Positions 23,730 to 31,564 of a DNA stretch of 64,000 nt are shown piece after piece. A program made the position numbers and the translations under genes. Position 1 is the first letter of the stretch. Each line of letters begins with the position of its first letter. This DNA is from Alistipes_A hominis (GTDB lineage Bacteria; Bacteroidota; Bacteroidia; Bacteroidales; Rikenellaceae), in NCBI RefSeq assembly GCF_014288115.1, contig NZ_JACOOK010000001.1, positions 372,001 to 436,000 on the forward strand, read 5' to 3'. The notes under the pieces are model-generated. The model made no database searches and had not been told where the DNA came from. It was given only the letters and a program-made list of their open reading frames with translations.

Positions 23730-24491
23730 ATGAAATACAAATTTACCGCACTGAAAACCGGACTTCTGATCAGCCTATTGATGGGTTGCGCCTGCTGCAA
23801 CCTCCGCCGAAACACGGTGGAACAGATACAGATCATCCCGGCCGACACCGTAAAATCGCTGTTCAGCAACCACGAGTCGAACGATACGCCCGTCGAGAAG
23901 AAAATGCGCGACCAGGGACTGGTCGACATCGCCGAACAGGATTCGTCGATCGCCGTGCGCCTGGTCTATGCGACACCCTACAACTTCATGGGCAAACGGC
24001 TCTATCACGGATTGACGAAAGCCTTCATGCTGCCCGAAACGGCCGGTATGCTGATCGATGCGAAAAACCGGCTCAAAGCGATCCGCCCCGACCTGAACCT
24101 GCTGGTCTACGACGCCGCACGCCCCCTTTCGGTACAGCGGGAAATGTGGGATATGGTCAAAGGAACCGCGATGAAAGATTTCGTAGCCAACCCGAACAAC
24201 GGCCCCGGTATGCACAACTTCGGAGCAGCGGTCGACCTGACGCTAATGGACTGCACCGGACAACCGCTGCCGATGGGATCGTGTTACGACTTTTTCGGCG
24301 ACGAAGCGCGCATTACCGACGAGCGGCAGTTGCTCGACTCGGCGCGTATCACCCGGCGGGAACTGGAAAACCGACTGCTGCTGCGCCGGGTAATGACCGA
24401 AGCGGGCTTCACGACCATCTCCGAGGAGTGGTGGCACTTCAACATCATGCCGACCGCCGAAGCCCGTAAAATATTAACGCCTATCGACTGA
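23730..24491 (+). CDS. ddpX: D-alanyl-D-alanine dipeptidase (M15D, VanX/DdpX family) lipoprotein
   Basis: This 253-residue zinc peptidase is predicted to cleave D-Ala-D-Ala in the periplasm. The signal peptide ends in lipobox LMGC (Cys20), so it is likely membrane-anchored. Zinc and catalytic residues are visible: H161 and D168 in MHNFGAAVD, and E232 with H235 in EEWWHFN. VRLVYATPYNFMG and YDAARPLSVQ are family features. I chose the start at MKYKFTALKTG since the upstream extension overlaps the promoter. No vanH/vanA homologues are in the window, so a role in peptidoglycan turnover is likelier than glycopeptide resistance. Confidence 0.88.
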   Translation: MKYKFTALKTGLLISLLMGCACCNLRRNTVEQIQIIPADTVKSLFSNHESNDTPVEKKMRDQGLVDIAEQDSSIAVRLVYATPYNFMGKRLYHGLTKAFMLPETAGMLIDAKNRLKAIRPDLNLLVYDAARPLSVQREMWDMVKGTAMKDFVANPNNGPGMHNFGAAVDLTLMDCTGQPLPMGSCYDFFGDEARITDERQLLDSARITRRELENRLLLRRVMTEAGFTTISEEWWHFNIMPTAEARKILTPID

Positions 24492-24497
24492 ACACGC

Positions 24498-24533
24498 CGG
24501 ATCGGGCGGAGGCAACCGACTCCGCCCGATCCG
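24498..24533. terminator. Bidirectional terminator
   Basis: A 14-bp stem, 24498-24511 with 24520-24533, has an 8-nt loop between the convergent dipeptidase and M56 genes. The T-tract is short. Confidence 0.65.
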
Positions 24534-24550
24534 TTTCGAGACACGGGATT

Positions 24551-26083
24551 CTATTTACTGAAATCCAGATTTTCAGGAGATTCGGGAATATTTGGATTCA
24601 TATCCATGCCTGTCAACGGAACCGAATCGCCGACGATTTCGAACGACACGTTACCGAACCAGACTTTTCCCTCTCCGTCCAACAATACGCCGTAGGCCAG
24701 CTTTCCCGCATCGGCAGGGACATCGAGTACGATCTGACATTGCTTCCAATCCGTAGTTCCTTTTATCGGACGACCCTGCATATTGTCAAAAGCGAGACTG
24801 TTTCTGGAATTTTTCGCATCGACCCGGAACCACATGCCAGCCCAACCGGTAACATTTTCCGATTTGATATCCGCAGTCATTTTAACGCGTTTACCGGCAT
24901 ATTGGCCGGGAAGACACATCTGCATCAATGTACCGAACTTTCCAACGCCTGACTGAAAAGCCTCGACCGACTGAATCACAGCTACGTTCTTCCCATCTTT
25001 TTTCGCAGACGGATCGACCCCCATTTCATAATTTTCAGGTGCGGTGCCCGCTTTGATCCACCCTTCCGGCACGGTCAGCGATCCGGCGGCATCGCTGTTT
25101 CCGGCCATTCCGAAAGACATCAGCGCCAAAGCCGCTACTGGAAGGTAAACCAGCGACTTCCAATAAATCCTTCCGTTTTTTCTCATCGTGTTCATCATGG
25201 CAATTCGTTTTTTGGTTTGACAATAGGTGTTATTGAAATTGGTTGCGAGTGCAAAATGTTGCAGGCCGACGCTTTTACGGATAATCAGCATCTGGTATTT
25301 ACGGGCGTCGACGCCACGCTTCAACGCATAATCGTCGGCCTGGTATTCATGTATCTCACGCAGATCCCGCTTGATCAGATAGATCACCGGATTGAACCAG
25401 AAGACGATTTGCGCCACGGTAAGCAACGTCAGATCGAACACGTGTCCCAACTGCCGGTGTCCCTGCTCGTGGGTCAGGATCTCCTCCCGGTTGTTCGCGT
25501 AATCTTCGTCGGAAATGACCACGTATTTTCCGAAAGAAGCCGCCGACACCATCCCCGGCAAGACGATCACCTCGGCCCCGTTCTCTCTCCTGGGACGCGC
25601 TTGCCTGAGCCATCCGAACAGACGGAACATCCCCACAACGAATATGAAAAACGACACCCCGGCCCCGAAAAGGTAGATCCAGAATACGATCCCGACCGGA
25701 GTGACCAAAACGACCGGGACATCGACAATTTCGGCCGCCCGGGCGACCGTCTCCCTATCCCGAACCACCGGACGCTCTTTCGCTCCCCGATCTTCCGGAA
25801 CGCCGGTACGGGATATTCCCGAATTAGCGACCGGCAGCGGAAGCGCCGTAGAATACCCGTCCAAACGAGTCGCGAACGTCGTTTCCGGAATCGTCGCGCC
25901 GGTCCAGCTCCACCCGCCCGGCGACGGAAGGAAGGGAATCGCCAGCGGCAGGATCACGATCAGCAGCAACGTCGCCCGGTTAAAAGCGAAACACGTCTCT
26001 TTCCGCATCAGCAACCGGAAACAACCGTAAAAAACGCCGGTGCAAACGCTCGTAACGAGCAAATAGATCAATAAAGCTTTCAT
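24551..26083 (-). CDS. M56 (BlaR1-type) membrane metallopeptidase fused to a beta-sandwich domain
   Basis: This 510-residue protein has N-terminal membrane helices (LLIYLLVTSVCTGVFYGCF; another near 125-150), zinc motif HEQGH (about 202-206) and IVFWFNPVIYLIKRDLREIHEYQADD, then a fourth membrane segment near 310-330 (SLVYLPVAALALMSFGMAG). The C-terminal part of about 170 residues (GWIKAGTAPENYEMGVD, GWAGMWFRVD, QIVLDVPADAGKLAYGVLL, KVWFGNVSFEIVG) looks like a carbohydrate-binding, jelly-roll sensor. It overlaps the upstream BlaI gene by 4 nt and likely signals to it. What it senses is unknown. Confidence 0.82.
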   Translation of the reverse strand: MKALLIYLLVTSVCTGVFYGCFRLLMRKETCFAFNRATLLLIVILPLAIPFLPSPGGWSWTGATIPETTFATRLDGYSTALPLPVANSGISRTGVPEDRGAKERPVVRDRETVARAAEIVDVPVVLVTPVGIVFWIYLFGAGVSFFIFVVGMFRLFGWLRQARPRRENGAEVIVLPGMVSAASFGKYVVISDEDYANNREEILTHEQGHRQLGHVFDLTLLTVAQIVFWFNPVIYLIKRDLREIHEYQADDYALKRGVDARKYQMLIIRKSVGLQHFALATNFNNTYCQTKKRIAMMNTMRKNGRIYWKSLVYLPVAALALMSFGMAGNSDAAGSLTVPEGWIKAGTAPENYEMGVDPSAKKDGKNVAVIQSVEAFQSGVGKFGTLMQMCLPGQYAGKRVKMTADIKSENVTGWAGMWFRVDAKNSRNSLAFDNMQGRPIKGTTDWKQCQIVLDVPADAGKLAYGVLLDGEGKVWFGNVSFEIVGDSVPLTGMDMNPNIPESPENLDFSK

Positions 26084-26454
26084 TTCTTTTCTTTTTGGGA
26101 GTGAGCCTCCACCTGTGCGATCAACTCCCGGATCTCCTCCGCAGAGATTTTCTCCTCCTCGACGAACATCGAAAGCACCGATGCATAGGAATGGTTAAAA
26201 TACTTGCCTACGATGTTCTGCAATGACATCCGGCTGAAATCTTCGCGCGAGATGACCGGAAAGTAACGGTACGTGTTTCCGAACTGCTCGTGATCGACAA
26301 ATCCTTTGTCCTCCAAGCCGCGCACGACCGTAGACACCGTATTATAGTGCAGTTTCAAATCGCCGAGCGCTTTCAGGATATCATTGATGAACAGCGGTCC
26401 TCGGTCCCAGAACTGCTCCATAATCTCTTCTTCGCGGTTTGTCAAATGTTTCAT
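26080..26454 (-). CDS. BlaI/MecI family transcriptional repressor (second locus)
   Basis: This 124-residue winged-helix repressor reads LTNREEEIMEQFWDRG, then LHYNTVSTVVRGLEDKGFVDHEQFG, typical BlaI. I chose the ATG at 26454 since it begins at MKHLTNREEE; the earlier in-frame start adds 16 non-family residues. Its stop overlaps the M56 start (ATGA-type overlap), so the two are translationally coupled. Palindromes at 26507-26523 and 26547-26567 lie in and upstream of its promoter, so it is probably autoregulated. Confidence 0.87.
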   Translation of the reverse strand: MKHLTNREEEIMEQFWDRGPLFINDILKALGDLKLHYNTVSTVVRGLEDKGFVDHEQFGNTYRYFPVISREDFSRMSLQNIVGKYFNHSYASVLSMFVEEEKISAEEIRELIAQVEAHSQKEKK

Positions 26455-26499
26455 GGTTCCTGTTTTTAATGATTGATTTTCAAACGGAGAGCTACGACA

Positions 26500-26529
26500 C
26501 AAATATAACTAAAAAAAATAGTTCACAAA
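26500..26529 (-). promoter_or_regulatory. Promoter with embedded BlaI-type operator, second locus
   Basis: On the minus strand TTTG (26526-26529) and TATATTTG (26500-26507) are separated by 18 nt. The inverted repeat AACTA-N7-TAGTT (26507-26523) fills the gap, as at the first BlaI locus but with a 7-nt spacer instead of the tight 4-nt one. Confidence 0.75.
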
Positions 26530-26546
26530 CTATTTTGCATAATTAT

Positions 26547-26567
26547 TTAACTAAAAAATATAGTTAA
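26547..26567. promoter_or_regulatory. Second BlaI-type operator, second locus
   Basis: TTAACTA (26547-26553) and TAGTTAA (26561-26567) are separated by 7 nt. Its centre lies 42 bp from that of the promoter operator. Confidence 0.65.
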
Positions 26568-26589
26568 TATAAATACACACTAACAATCA

Positions 26590-26609
26590 ACTATTTACAA
26601 ATAAATAGT
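26590..26609. promoter_or_regulatory. Third related palindrome, second locus
   Basis: ACTATTT (26590-26596) and AAATAGT (26603-26609) form an inverted repeat centred about 42 bp from the second operator. Half-site order differs, so binding by BlaI is less certain. Confidence 0.4.
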
Positions 26610-26670
26610 CCGATAAAATCTCAAATAATACCAAACTATTTTTATTTTCTGCTATTCGGGAAAGAGAGAA

Positions 26671-27111
26671 CTAGAAACGCAACTTGCGAAAGAAGGTTTC
26701 CATCCATTCGCGGCACTCTTGTTCGAGAATGCCGGTGCGAACCTGCGTTTTCGGATGGAACAGCGAAGGCGTATGCAGCGACGCCCCCCGTTTCGGATCG
26801 GGCGCGCCATAAATCACCTGCCCCACCTGACACCAGAAACAAGCCCCGGCACACATGACGCACGGTTCGACGGTCACATACAAACGGCATTCGTTCAGGT
26901 ATTTCCCGCCGATCGCTCCGGTCGCCGCCGTCAGCGCCTGCATCTCGGCGTGCGCCGTCGGATCGGCCAGCGTTTCGGTCAGGTTGTGGCCGCGTCCCAC
27001 GATCCGGTCGCCGTACACGACCACCGCCCCGATGGGCACTTCTCCTTTATTAAAAGCTTTGCGGGCTTCGTCCAGAGCCTGCCGCATGAAAAATTCATCG
27101 CCGTTTTGCAT
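26671..27111 (-). CDS. tadA: tRNA-specific adenosine deaminase
   Basis: This 146-residue zinc cytidine-deaminase-fold enzyme is predicted to convert adenosine 34 to inosine in tRNA-Arg. The zinc and proton-shuttle motif HAEMQAL (about 52-58) and PCVMCAGAC (about 82-90) are intact. VPIGAVVV and GRGHNLTE are typical TadA features. I chose MQNGDEFFMRQAL as start (27111); the longer frame runs through promoter sequence. Guanine deaminase is the main alternative family. Confidence 0.88.
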   Translation of the reverse strand: MQNGDEFFMRQALDEARKAFNKGEVPIGAVVVYGDRIVGRGHNLTETLADPTAHAEMQALTAATGAIGGKYLNECRLYVTVEPCVMCAGACFWCQVGQVIYGAPDPKRGASLHTPSLFHPKTQVRTGILEQECREWMETFFRKLRF

Positions 27112-27131
27112 CCCGTTCGCCAGAAATTTAC

Positions 27132-27139
27132 TATCTTTG
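27132..27139 (+). promoter_or_regulatory. -7 box for aspS
   Basis: TATCTTTG lies 82 nt before the aspS ATG at 27222 and overlaps the divergent tadA leader. Confidence 0.5.
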
Positions 27140-27199
27140 AAACCTGTTTTGCAGGATCGGAGGAACTGATTTCCCGGCACATTCCCGCATTTCAAAAGA

Positions 27200-27207
27200 C
27201 AAAAATA
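27200..27207 (-). promoter_or_regulatory. -7 box for tadA
   Basis: The minus strand reads TATTTTTG, giving a leader of about 80 nt before the tadA ATG. It faces the aspS promoter, so the two transcripts would overlap by roughly 50 nt at their 5' ends. Confidence 0.4.
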
Positions 27208-27221
27208 TAAAAAATCAGGTA

Positions 27222-28979
27222 ATGTACAGAACGCATACCTGCGGAGAACTCCGCATCGAAAATTCAGACCAAAACGTTACGCTGGCCGGCTGGGTACAGA
27301 AAGTGAGAAATCTCGGCGCCATGACGTTCATCGATATCCGCGACCGTTACGGCATCACCCAATTGGTAATCGAAGAACATTCGTCCGACGAAGTGCGCGC
27401 CACGGCCGCCGGACTGGGACGCGAATACGTGATACAGGCCAGCGGGAAAGTGATCCCCCGGGCCGCGAAAAACCCGAAGATCCCGACCGGCGAGATCGAA
27501 GTGGCGGTCGACGGACTGAAGGTGCTCAACGTATCGCAAACCCCTCCGTTCACGATCGAAGACAACAGCGACGGCGGCGATGAACTGCGGATGAAATACC
27601 GTTTCCTCGACCTGCGCCGCAACCCGCTGAAAAACGCGCTGATACTGCGTCACCGGATGGCGCACGAAATTCGCAATTACCTGGACGAAAATAGCTTTCT
27701 CGAAATAGAAACGCCCTATCTGATCAAATCGACGCCGGAAGGCGCGCGCGACTTCGTGGTTCCGTCGCGGATGAACCCGGGCGAATTCTACGCGCTGCCG
27801 CAGTCGCCGCAAACGTTCAAACAACTGCTGATGGTGGCCGGTTACGACCGCTATTTCCAGATCGTGCGCTGTTTCCGCGACGAAGACCTGCGGGCCGACC
27901 GTCAGCCGGAATTTACGCAGATCGACTGCGAAATGTCGTTCGTCGAACGCGAAGACGTTTTGAATATGTTCGAAGGCCTGGCAAAGCGCCTGTTCAAAAA
28001 CATCCTCGGCAAAGAGTTCGACGGGAACTTCCCGCGGATCGGCTGGCACGAAGCGATGGATAAATACGGATCGGACAAACCCGATATCCGGTTCGGCATG
28101 ACGTTCAACGACATTACCGAAGCCGCCCAAGGTAAGGGATTCGGCGTATTCGATTCGGCCGAATATGTCGGCGCGATCTGCGCCGAAGGGTGCGCAGGCT
28201 ATACCCGCAAGCAGCTGGACGAACTGACCGAATTCGTCAAAAGGCCGCAGGTCGGCGCCAAAGGCATGGTGTACGTGCGCTGCGAAGCCGACGGCAACTA
28301 CAAATCGAGCGTAGACAAGTTCTACGGACAGCAAGACCTCGGGAAATGGGCGGCGCAGTGCGGCGCCAAAGCGGGCGACCTGCTGCTGATCCTCAGCGGG
28401 CCGCGCAGAAAAACGCAGACCGCCCTGTGCGAATTACGCCTCGAAATGGGCAATCGGCTGGGACTGCGGTCGCACGAGAAGTTCGCGCCGCTGTGGGTAG
28501 TCGATTTCCCGCTGCTCGAATGGGACGACCAGACGCAGCGTTTCTACGCGATGCACCACCCGTTCACGTCGCCGAATCCCGAAGACATCGGCCTGTTCGA
28601 CACCGATCCGGGAAAAATCCGGGCCAACGCCTACGACTTCGTCGTCAACGGCGTGGAAGTCGGCGGAGGGTCGATCCGTATCTTCGATGCCGAACTGCAG
28701 GCAAAGATGTTCGAAACGCTCGGCTTTACGCACGAAGAGGCGGAGAACCAGTTCGGATTCCTGATGAACGCATTCCGGTTCGGCGCGCCGCCGCACGGGG
28801 GTATCGCCTTCGGGTTCGACCGCTGGTGCGCGCTGTTCGGCGGAGCCGACTCGATCCGCGACTACATCGCCTTCCCGAAAAACAACTCGGGCCGCGACGT
28901 AATGATCGACTCGCCTTCGAACATTTCGAACGCGCAGCTCGAAGAACTGTCGCTGACCGTCAAAAAAGAAGAAAAGTAA
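27222..28979 (+). CDS. aspS: Aspartyl-tRNA synthetase
   Basis: This 585-residue class II synthetase charges tRNA-Asp. The N-terminal OB anticodon-binding domain contains GWVQKVRNLGAMTFIDIRDRYG. The catalytic domain has QSPQTFKQLLM, motif 2 FRDEDLRADRQPEFTQID (about 219-236) and motif 3 GIAFGFDRW (about 526-534). The GAD insertion typical of bacterial AspRS is present between motifs 2 and 3. Length is normal for bacterial AspRS, not the shorter archaeal type. Confidence 0.95.
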   Translation: MYRTHTCGELRIENSDQNVTLAGWVQKVRNLGAMTFIDIRDRYGITQLVIEEHSSDEVRATAAGLGREYVIQASGKVIPRAAKNPKIPTGEIEVAVDGLKVLNVSQTPPFTIEDNSDGGDELRMKYRFLDLRRNPLKNALILRHRMAHEIRNYLDENSFLEIETPYLIKSTPEGARDFVVPSRMNPGEFYALPQSPQTFKQLLMVAGYDRYFQIVRCFRDEDLRADRQPEFTQIDCEMSFVEREDVLNMFEGLAKRLFKNILGKEFDGNFPRIGWHEAMDKYGSDKPDIRFGMTFNDITEAAQGKGFGVFDSAEYVGAICAEGCAGYTRKQLDELTEFVKRPQVGAKGMVYVRCEADGNYKSSVDKFYGQQDLGKWAAQCGAKAGDLLLILSGPRRKTQTALCELRLEMGNRLGLRSHEKFAPLWVVDFPLLEWDDQTQRFYAMHHPFTSPNPEDIGLFDTDPGKIRANAYDFVVNGVEVGGGSIRIFDAELQAKMFETLGFTHEEAENQFGFLMNAFRFGAPPHGGIAFGFDRWCALFGGADSIRDYIAFPKNNSGRDVMIDSPSNISNAQLEELSLTVKKEEK

Positions 28980-29050
28980 ATCCAAGACGATTCCCGTTTC
29001 GGGGAGTCGTCCGTTTCGATATTCATCCCGGAGAGGTTTCCTTTCCGGGA

Positions 29051-29080
29051 TATTTTTGTATAAATTTGTATAAATTTGTA
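29051..29080 (+). promoter_or_regulatory. Three tandem -7 boxes in 10-bp repeats
   Basis: TATTTTTG (29051-29058), TAAATTTG (29061-29068) and TAAATTTG (29071-29078) are all TAnnTTTG and are spaced exactly 10 bp apart within copies of TAAATTTGTA. Copy-number change by slippage could shift the start of transcription of the GH32 gene. Confidence 0.6.
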
Positions 29081-29096
29081 TAAAACCGACGACTCG

Positions 29097-30689
29097 ATGA
29101 AACGAAAAATCACCGCCCTGCTGTTCGCCTGCTGCGTCACGACGCTCGCAGCGCAAAGCGGCCAACCGCAACCGCCCGAAAATTACCGTCCGAGAATCCA
29201 CTTCTCGCCGGCCAAAGGCTGGATGAGCGACCCGAACGGACTGGTTTATTACGACGGCGAGTACCACCTCTGCTACCAGCACATCCCGTTCGACGAAAAC
29301 GGCAACCTCCCTTGGGGAGGGATGCACTGGGGACATGCCGTCAGCCGCGATCTGCTGAACTGGCAGCACATGCCGATCGCGCTGGCTCCGGACAGCCTGG
29401 GCTATATCTTTTCGGGATGCTGCGTAGCCGACCTGAACAACACGTCCGGACTCGGAACCGCCGCCGATCCGCCGATTCTGGCGATCTTCACCTATTACGA
29501 TCCGGTCGCCGCCGCCCAGGGACGGATCGAAACCCAGTCGCAAGGACTGGCATACAGCATCGACCGGGGACGCACGTGGACCAAATACGCCGCCAATCCG
29601 GTTCTGCCGAATCCCGGCATCGCCGACTTCCGCGATCCGCACATCGTCCGGCACGAACCTTCCGGACAATGGATCATGGTGCTGACCGCCGGCAAAGCCG
29701 TCCGGTTCTACGGATCGCCCGACTGCCTGCACTGGGAATACCTCAGCGAATTCGGGCACGACCGCGGATCGCACGTCGGGCCGTGGGAATGCCCCGACCT
29801 GTTTCCGCTCCGGGTCGAAGGATCGAAAGAAATCAAATGGGTGCTGCTGGCCAGCGTCGTGAATTTTACCGAAACGCCCGATAAGCTCGCTACGGCGACC
29901 CAGTATTTTATCGGAGATTTCGACGGAAAACATTTTACCAGCGAACAAACCGATACGCTGTGGATCGATTACGGCAAGGATAATTACGCGGGCATCACGT
30001 TCGACAACGCGCCGGACGACCGCCGGATTTTCGTCGGCTGGATGCACTCGCACCAATATGCGGCGGCCGCGCAGGGGCATACGACCCAGTCTTGGTCGGG
30101 AGCCGCCACTTTCCCGCGCGAACTGAGCATCGTCCGCAGCGCCGACGGCTACCGGCTGAAATCGAAGCCGGTGCGGGAACTGGAACGGCTTCGCGGCCGA
30201 TCGGTGAAACTGAAACGGCAGAAAATAAACCGTACGGCGACGCTGTCCGACCGGATTCCGTTCGACAAAGCCCCCATCGAACTCGACCTGACTTTCGATG
30301 GCATCGACGGCCCGGATGCTCCGTCGCGATACGGCATCCGGCTCCGCAACGACCTCGGGGAGTACGTCTCGATGGAATACGACCGGAAGAAACGGCTGTT
30401 CCGGGTCGACCGCACGCAAGCGGCGGCCGTCCGGTTTTCGGATCCTTTCGCCTCCGTACAGACCGCCCCCTACGAACCGGAAACGGGAACGATGCGCTGG
30501 CGGTTGCTCGTCGACGTCGCGTCGATGGAGTTGTTCGCGGCGGACGGCCGGATCGTCTTCACCGACGTATTTTTCCCCGGCAAACCGTTCGATATCATCG
30601 AACTATTCACCGAAGGCGGCAACGTGACGCTGAAAAAAGGCGATGTTACGGCGCTGGAAACGATCCGATGCAATCCGGTAGAACCCTGA
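29097..30689 (+). CDS. GH32 fructan hydrolase (levanase/inulinase/invertase type), exported
   Basis: This 530-residue glycoside hydrolase has a signal peptide (MKRKITALLFACCVTTLAAQ). The five-bladed propeller carries the nucleophile aspartate in WMSDPNG (about 42-48), the transition-state motif FRDP (about 177-180) and the acid/base glutamate in ECPDLF (about 231). The C-terminal beta-sandwich (SVKLKRQKINRTATL onward) completes the family architecture. It hydrolyses beta-fructosides; beta-2,6 versus beta-2,1 preference is not visible. I chose the ATG at 29097 because it begins the signal peptide. It stands alone, without SusC/D or fructokinase nearby. Confidence 0.9.
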   Translation: MKRKITALLFACCVTTLAAQSGQPQPPENYRPRIHFSPAKGWMSDPNGLVYYDGEYHLCYQHIPFDENGNLPWGGMHWGHAVSRDLLNWQHMPIALAPDSLGYIFSGCCVADLNNTSGLGTAADPPILAIFTYYDPVAAAQGRIETQSQGLAYSIDRGRTWTKYAANPVLPNPGIADFRDPHIVRHEPSGQWIMVLTAGKAVRFYGSPDCLHWEYLSEFGHDRGSHVGPWECPDLFPLRVEGSKEIKWVLLASVVNFTETPDKLATATQYFIGDFDGKHFTSEQTDTLWIDYGKDNYAGITFDNAPDDRRIFVGWMHSHQYAAAAQGHTTQSWSGAATFPRELSIVRSADGYRLKSKPVRELERLRGRSVKLKRQKINRTATLSDRIPFDKAPIELDLTFDGIDGPDAPSRYGIRLRNDLGEYVSMEYDRKKRLFRVDRTQAAAVRFSDPFASVQTAPYEPETGTMRWRLLVDVASMELFAADGRIVFTDVFFPGKPFDIIELFTEGGNVTLKKGDVTALETIRCNPVEP

Positions 30690-30783
30690 CCTCACGCTGT
30701 CCGAAACCGACAGCCAGGAGAGTGGGAACGTCTTGCGACGCCCGCCGGAACGTTTCGTTTATTAGTAATATAAAATAAAAGTT

Positions 30784-31494
30784 ATGAAAAACCGGAAAAA
30801 AATCGTTGTCTTCACCGGCGCCGGAGTCAGTGCCGACAGCGGCATCTCGACTTTCCGCGACTCCGACGGGCTGTGGGACAAATACCGCATCGAGGACGTA
30901 TGCACCCCCGAAGCATTGGCTCGCAACCGCAAAACGGTCATCGACTTCTACAACATCCGGCGGCGCGAGTTGCTGTCGAAAGAGCCGAATGCCGGACACT
31001 ACGCGATCCGGAAACTGGAAGATCATTTCGACGTGGAGGTCGTCACGCAGAACATCGACGACCTGCACGAGCGGGCCGGCAGCACGCACGTCACCCACCT
31101 GCACGGCGAACTGCGTAAACTGCGCAGCAGCGCCGACGAATCGCTGGTCGTACCGATCGAAGGTTGGGAACAACACCTCGACGACCGCGCCCCGGACGGA
31201 TCGCTGCTACGTCCGTTCGTGGTCTTTTTCGGCGAGGGCGTCCCGATGTTCGACCGCGCGGCCCGAATCGCCGCTACGGCGGATCTACTGATCGTCGTAG
31301 GCACCTCGTTGGCCGTGTATCCGGCCGCCTCGCTGGTACGCTACATCCGACCGGATGTCCCGGTTTACCTGATCGACCCGAACGAGCCGGATATGTCCGG
31401 TATCCGCAACCCGACAGAACTTATCCGGATGAACTCGGCGCAAGGCACTCCGCTGCTTGTGGACAGGCTGATCGGCGAGTTCGGAAATCGCTGA
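30784..31494 (+). CDS. cobB: SIR2-family NAD-dependent protein deacylase
   Basis: This 236-residue sirtuin has the NAD-binding GAGVSADSGISTFR (about 12-25), TQNIDDLHERAGS and the catalytic histidine in HLHGE (about 106). The small domain has no CxxC pairs: the only cysteine is in EDVCTPEA, so the zinc ribbon of most sirtuins is absent, as is known for Bacteroidota members. GTSLAVYPAASLV and VYLIDPNEPD fit the family. It probably removes acyl groups from lysines; specificity is not known. It ends at a strong terminator. Confidence 0.87.
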   Translation: MKNRKKIVVFTGAGVSADSGISTFRDSDGLWDKYRIEDVCTPEALARNRKTVIDFYNIRRRELLSKEPNAGHYAIRKLEDHFDVEVVTQNIDDLHERAGSTHVTHLHGELRKLRSSADESLVVPIEGWEQHLDDRAPDGSLLRPFVVFFGEGVPMFDRAARIAATADLLIVVGTSLAVYPAASLVRYIRPDVPVYLIDPNEPDMSGIRNPTELIRMNSAQGTPLLVDRLIGEFGNR

Positions 31495-31503
31495 TCCTAC
31501 GCC

Positions 31504-31547
31504 AAGACAGCCGGGAGGCTTCCGCACGGAAGCCTCCCGGCTGTCTT
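31504..31547. terminator. Bidirectional terminator
   Basis: A perfect 20-bp stem, 31504-31523 with 31528-31547, has a GCAC loop and AA/TT ends between the convergent sirtuin and LruC-lipoprotein genes. Confidence 0.85.
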
Positions 31548-31564
31548 TATACGCTTTCGGATTA

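Noticed and set aside
23730..24491. Glycopeptide resistance cluster from the VanX-like gene
   Set aside because: No VanH, VanA/B ligase or VanRS genes are present; stand-alone M15D dipeptidases are common.
30784..31494. Broken sirtuin because zinc cysteines are missing
   Set aside because: NAD-binding and catalytic motifs are complete, and Bacteroidota sirtuins commonly lack the zinc ribbon, so the gene is probably functional.
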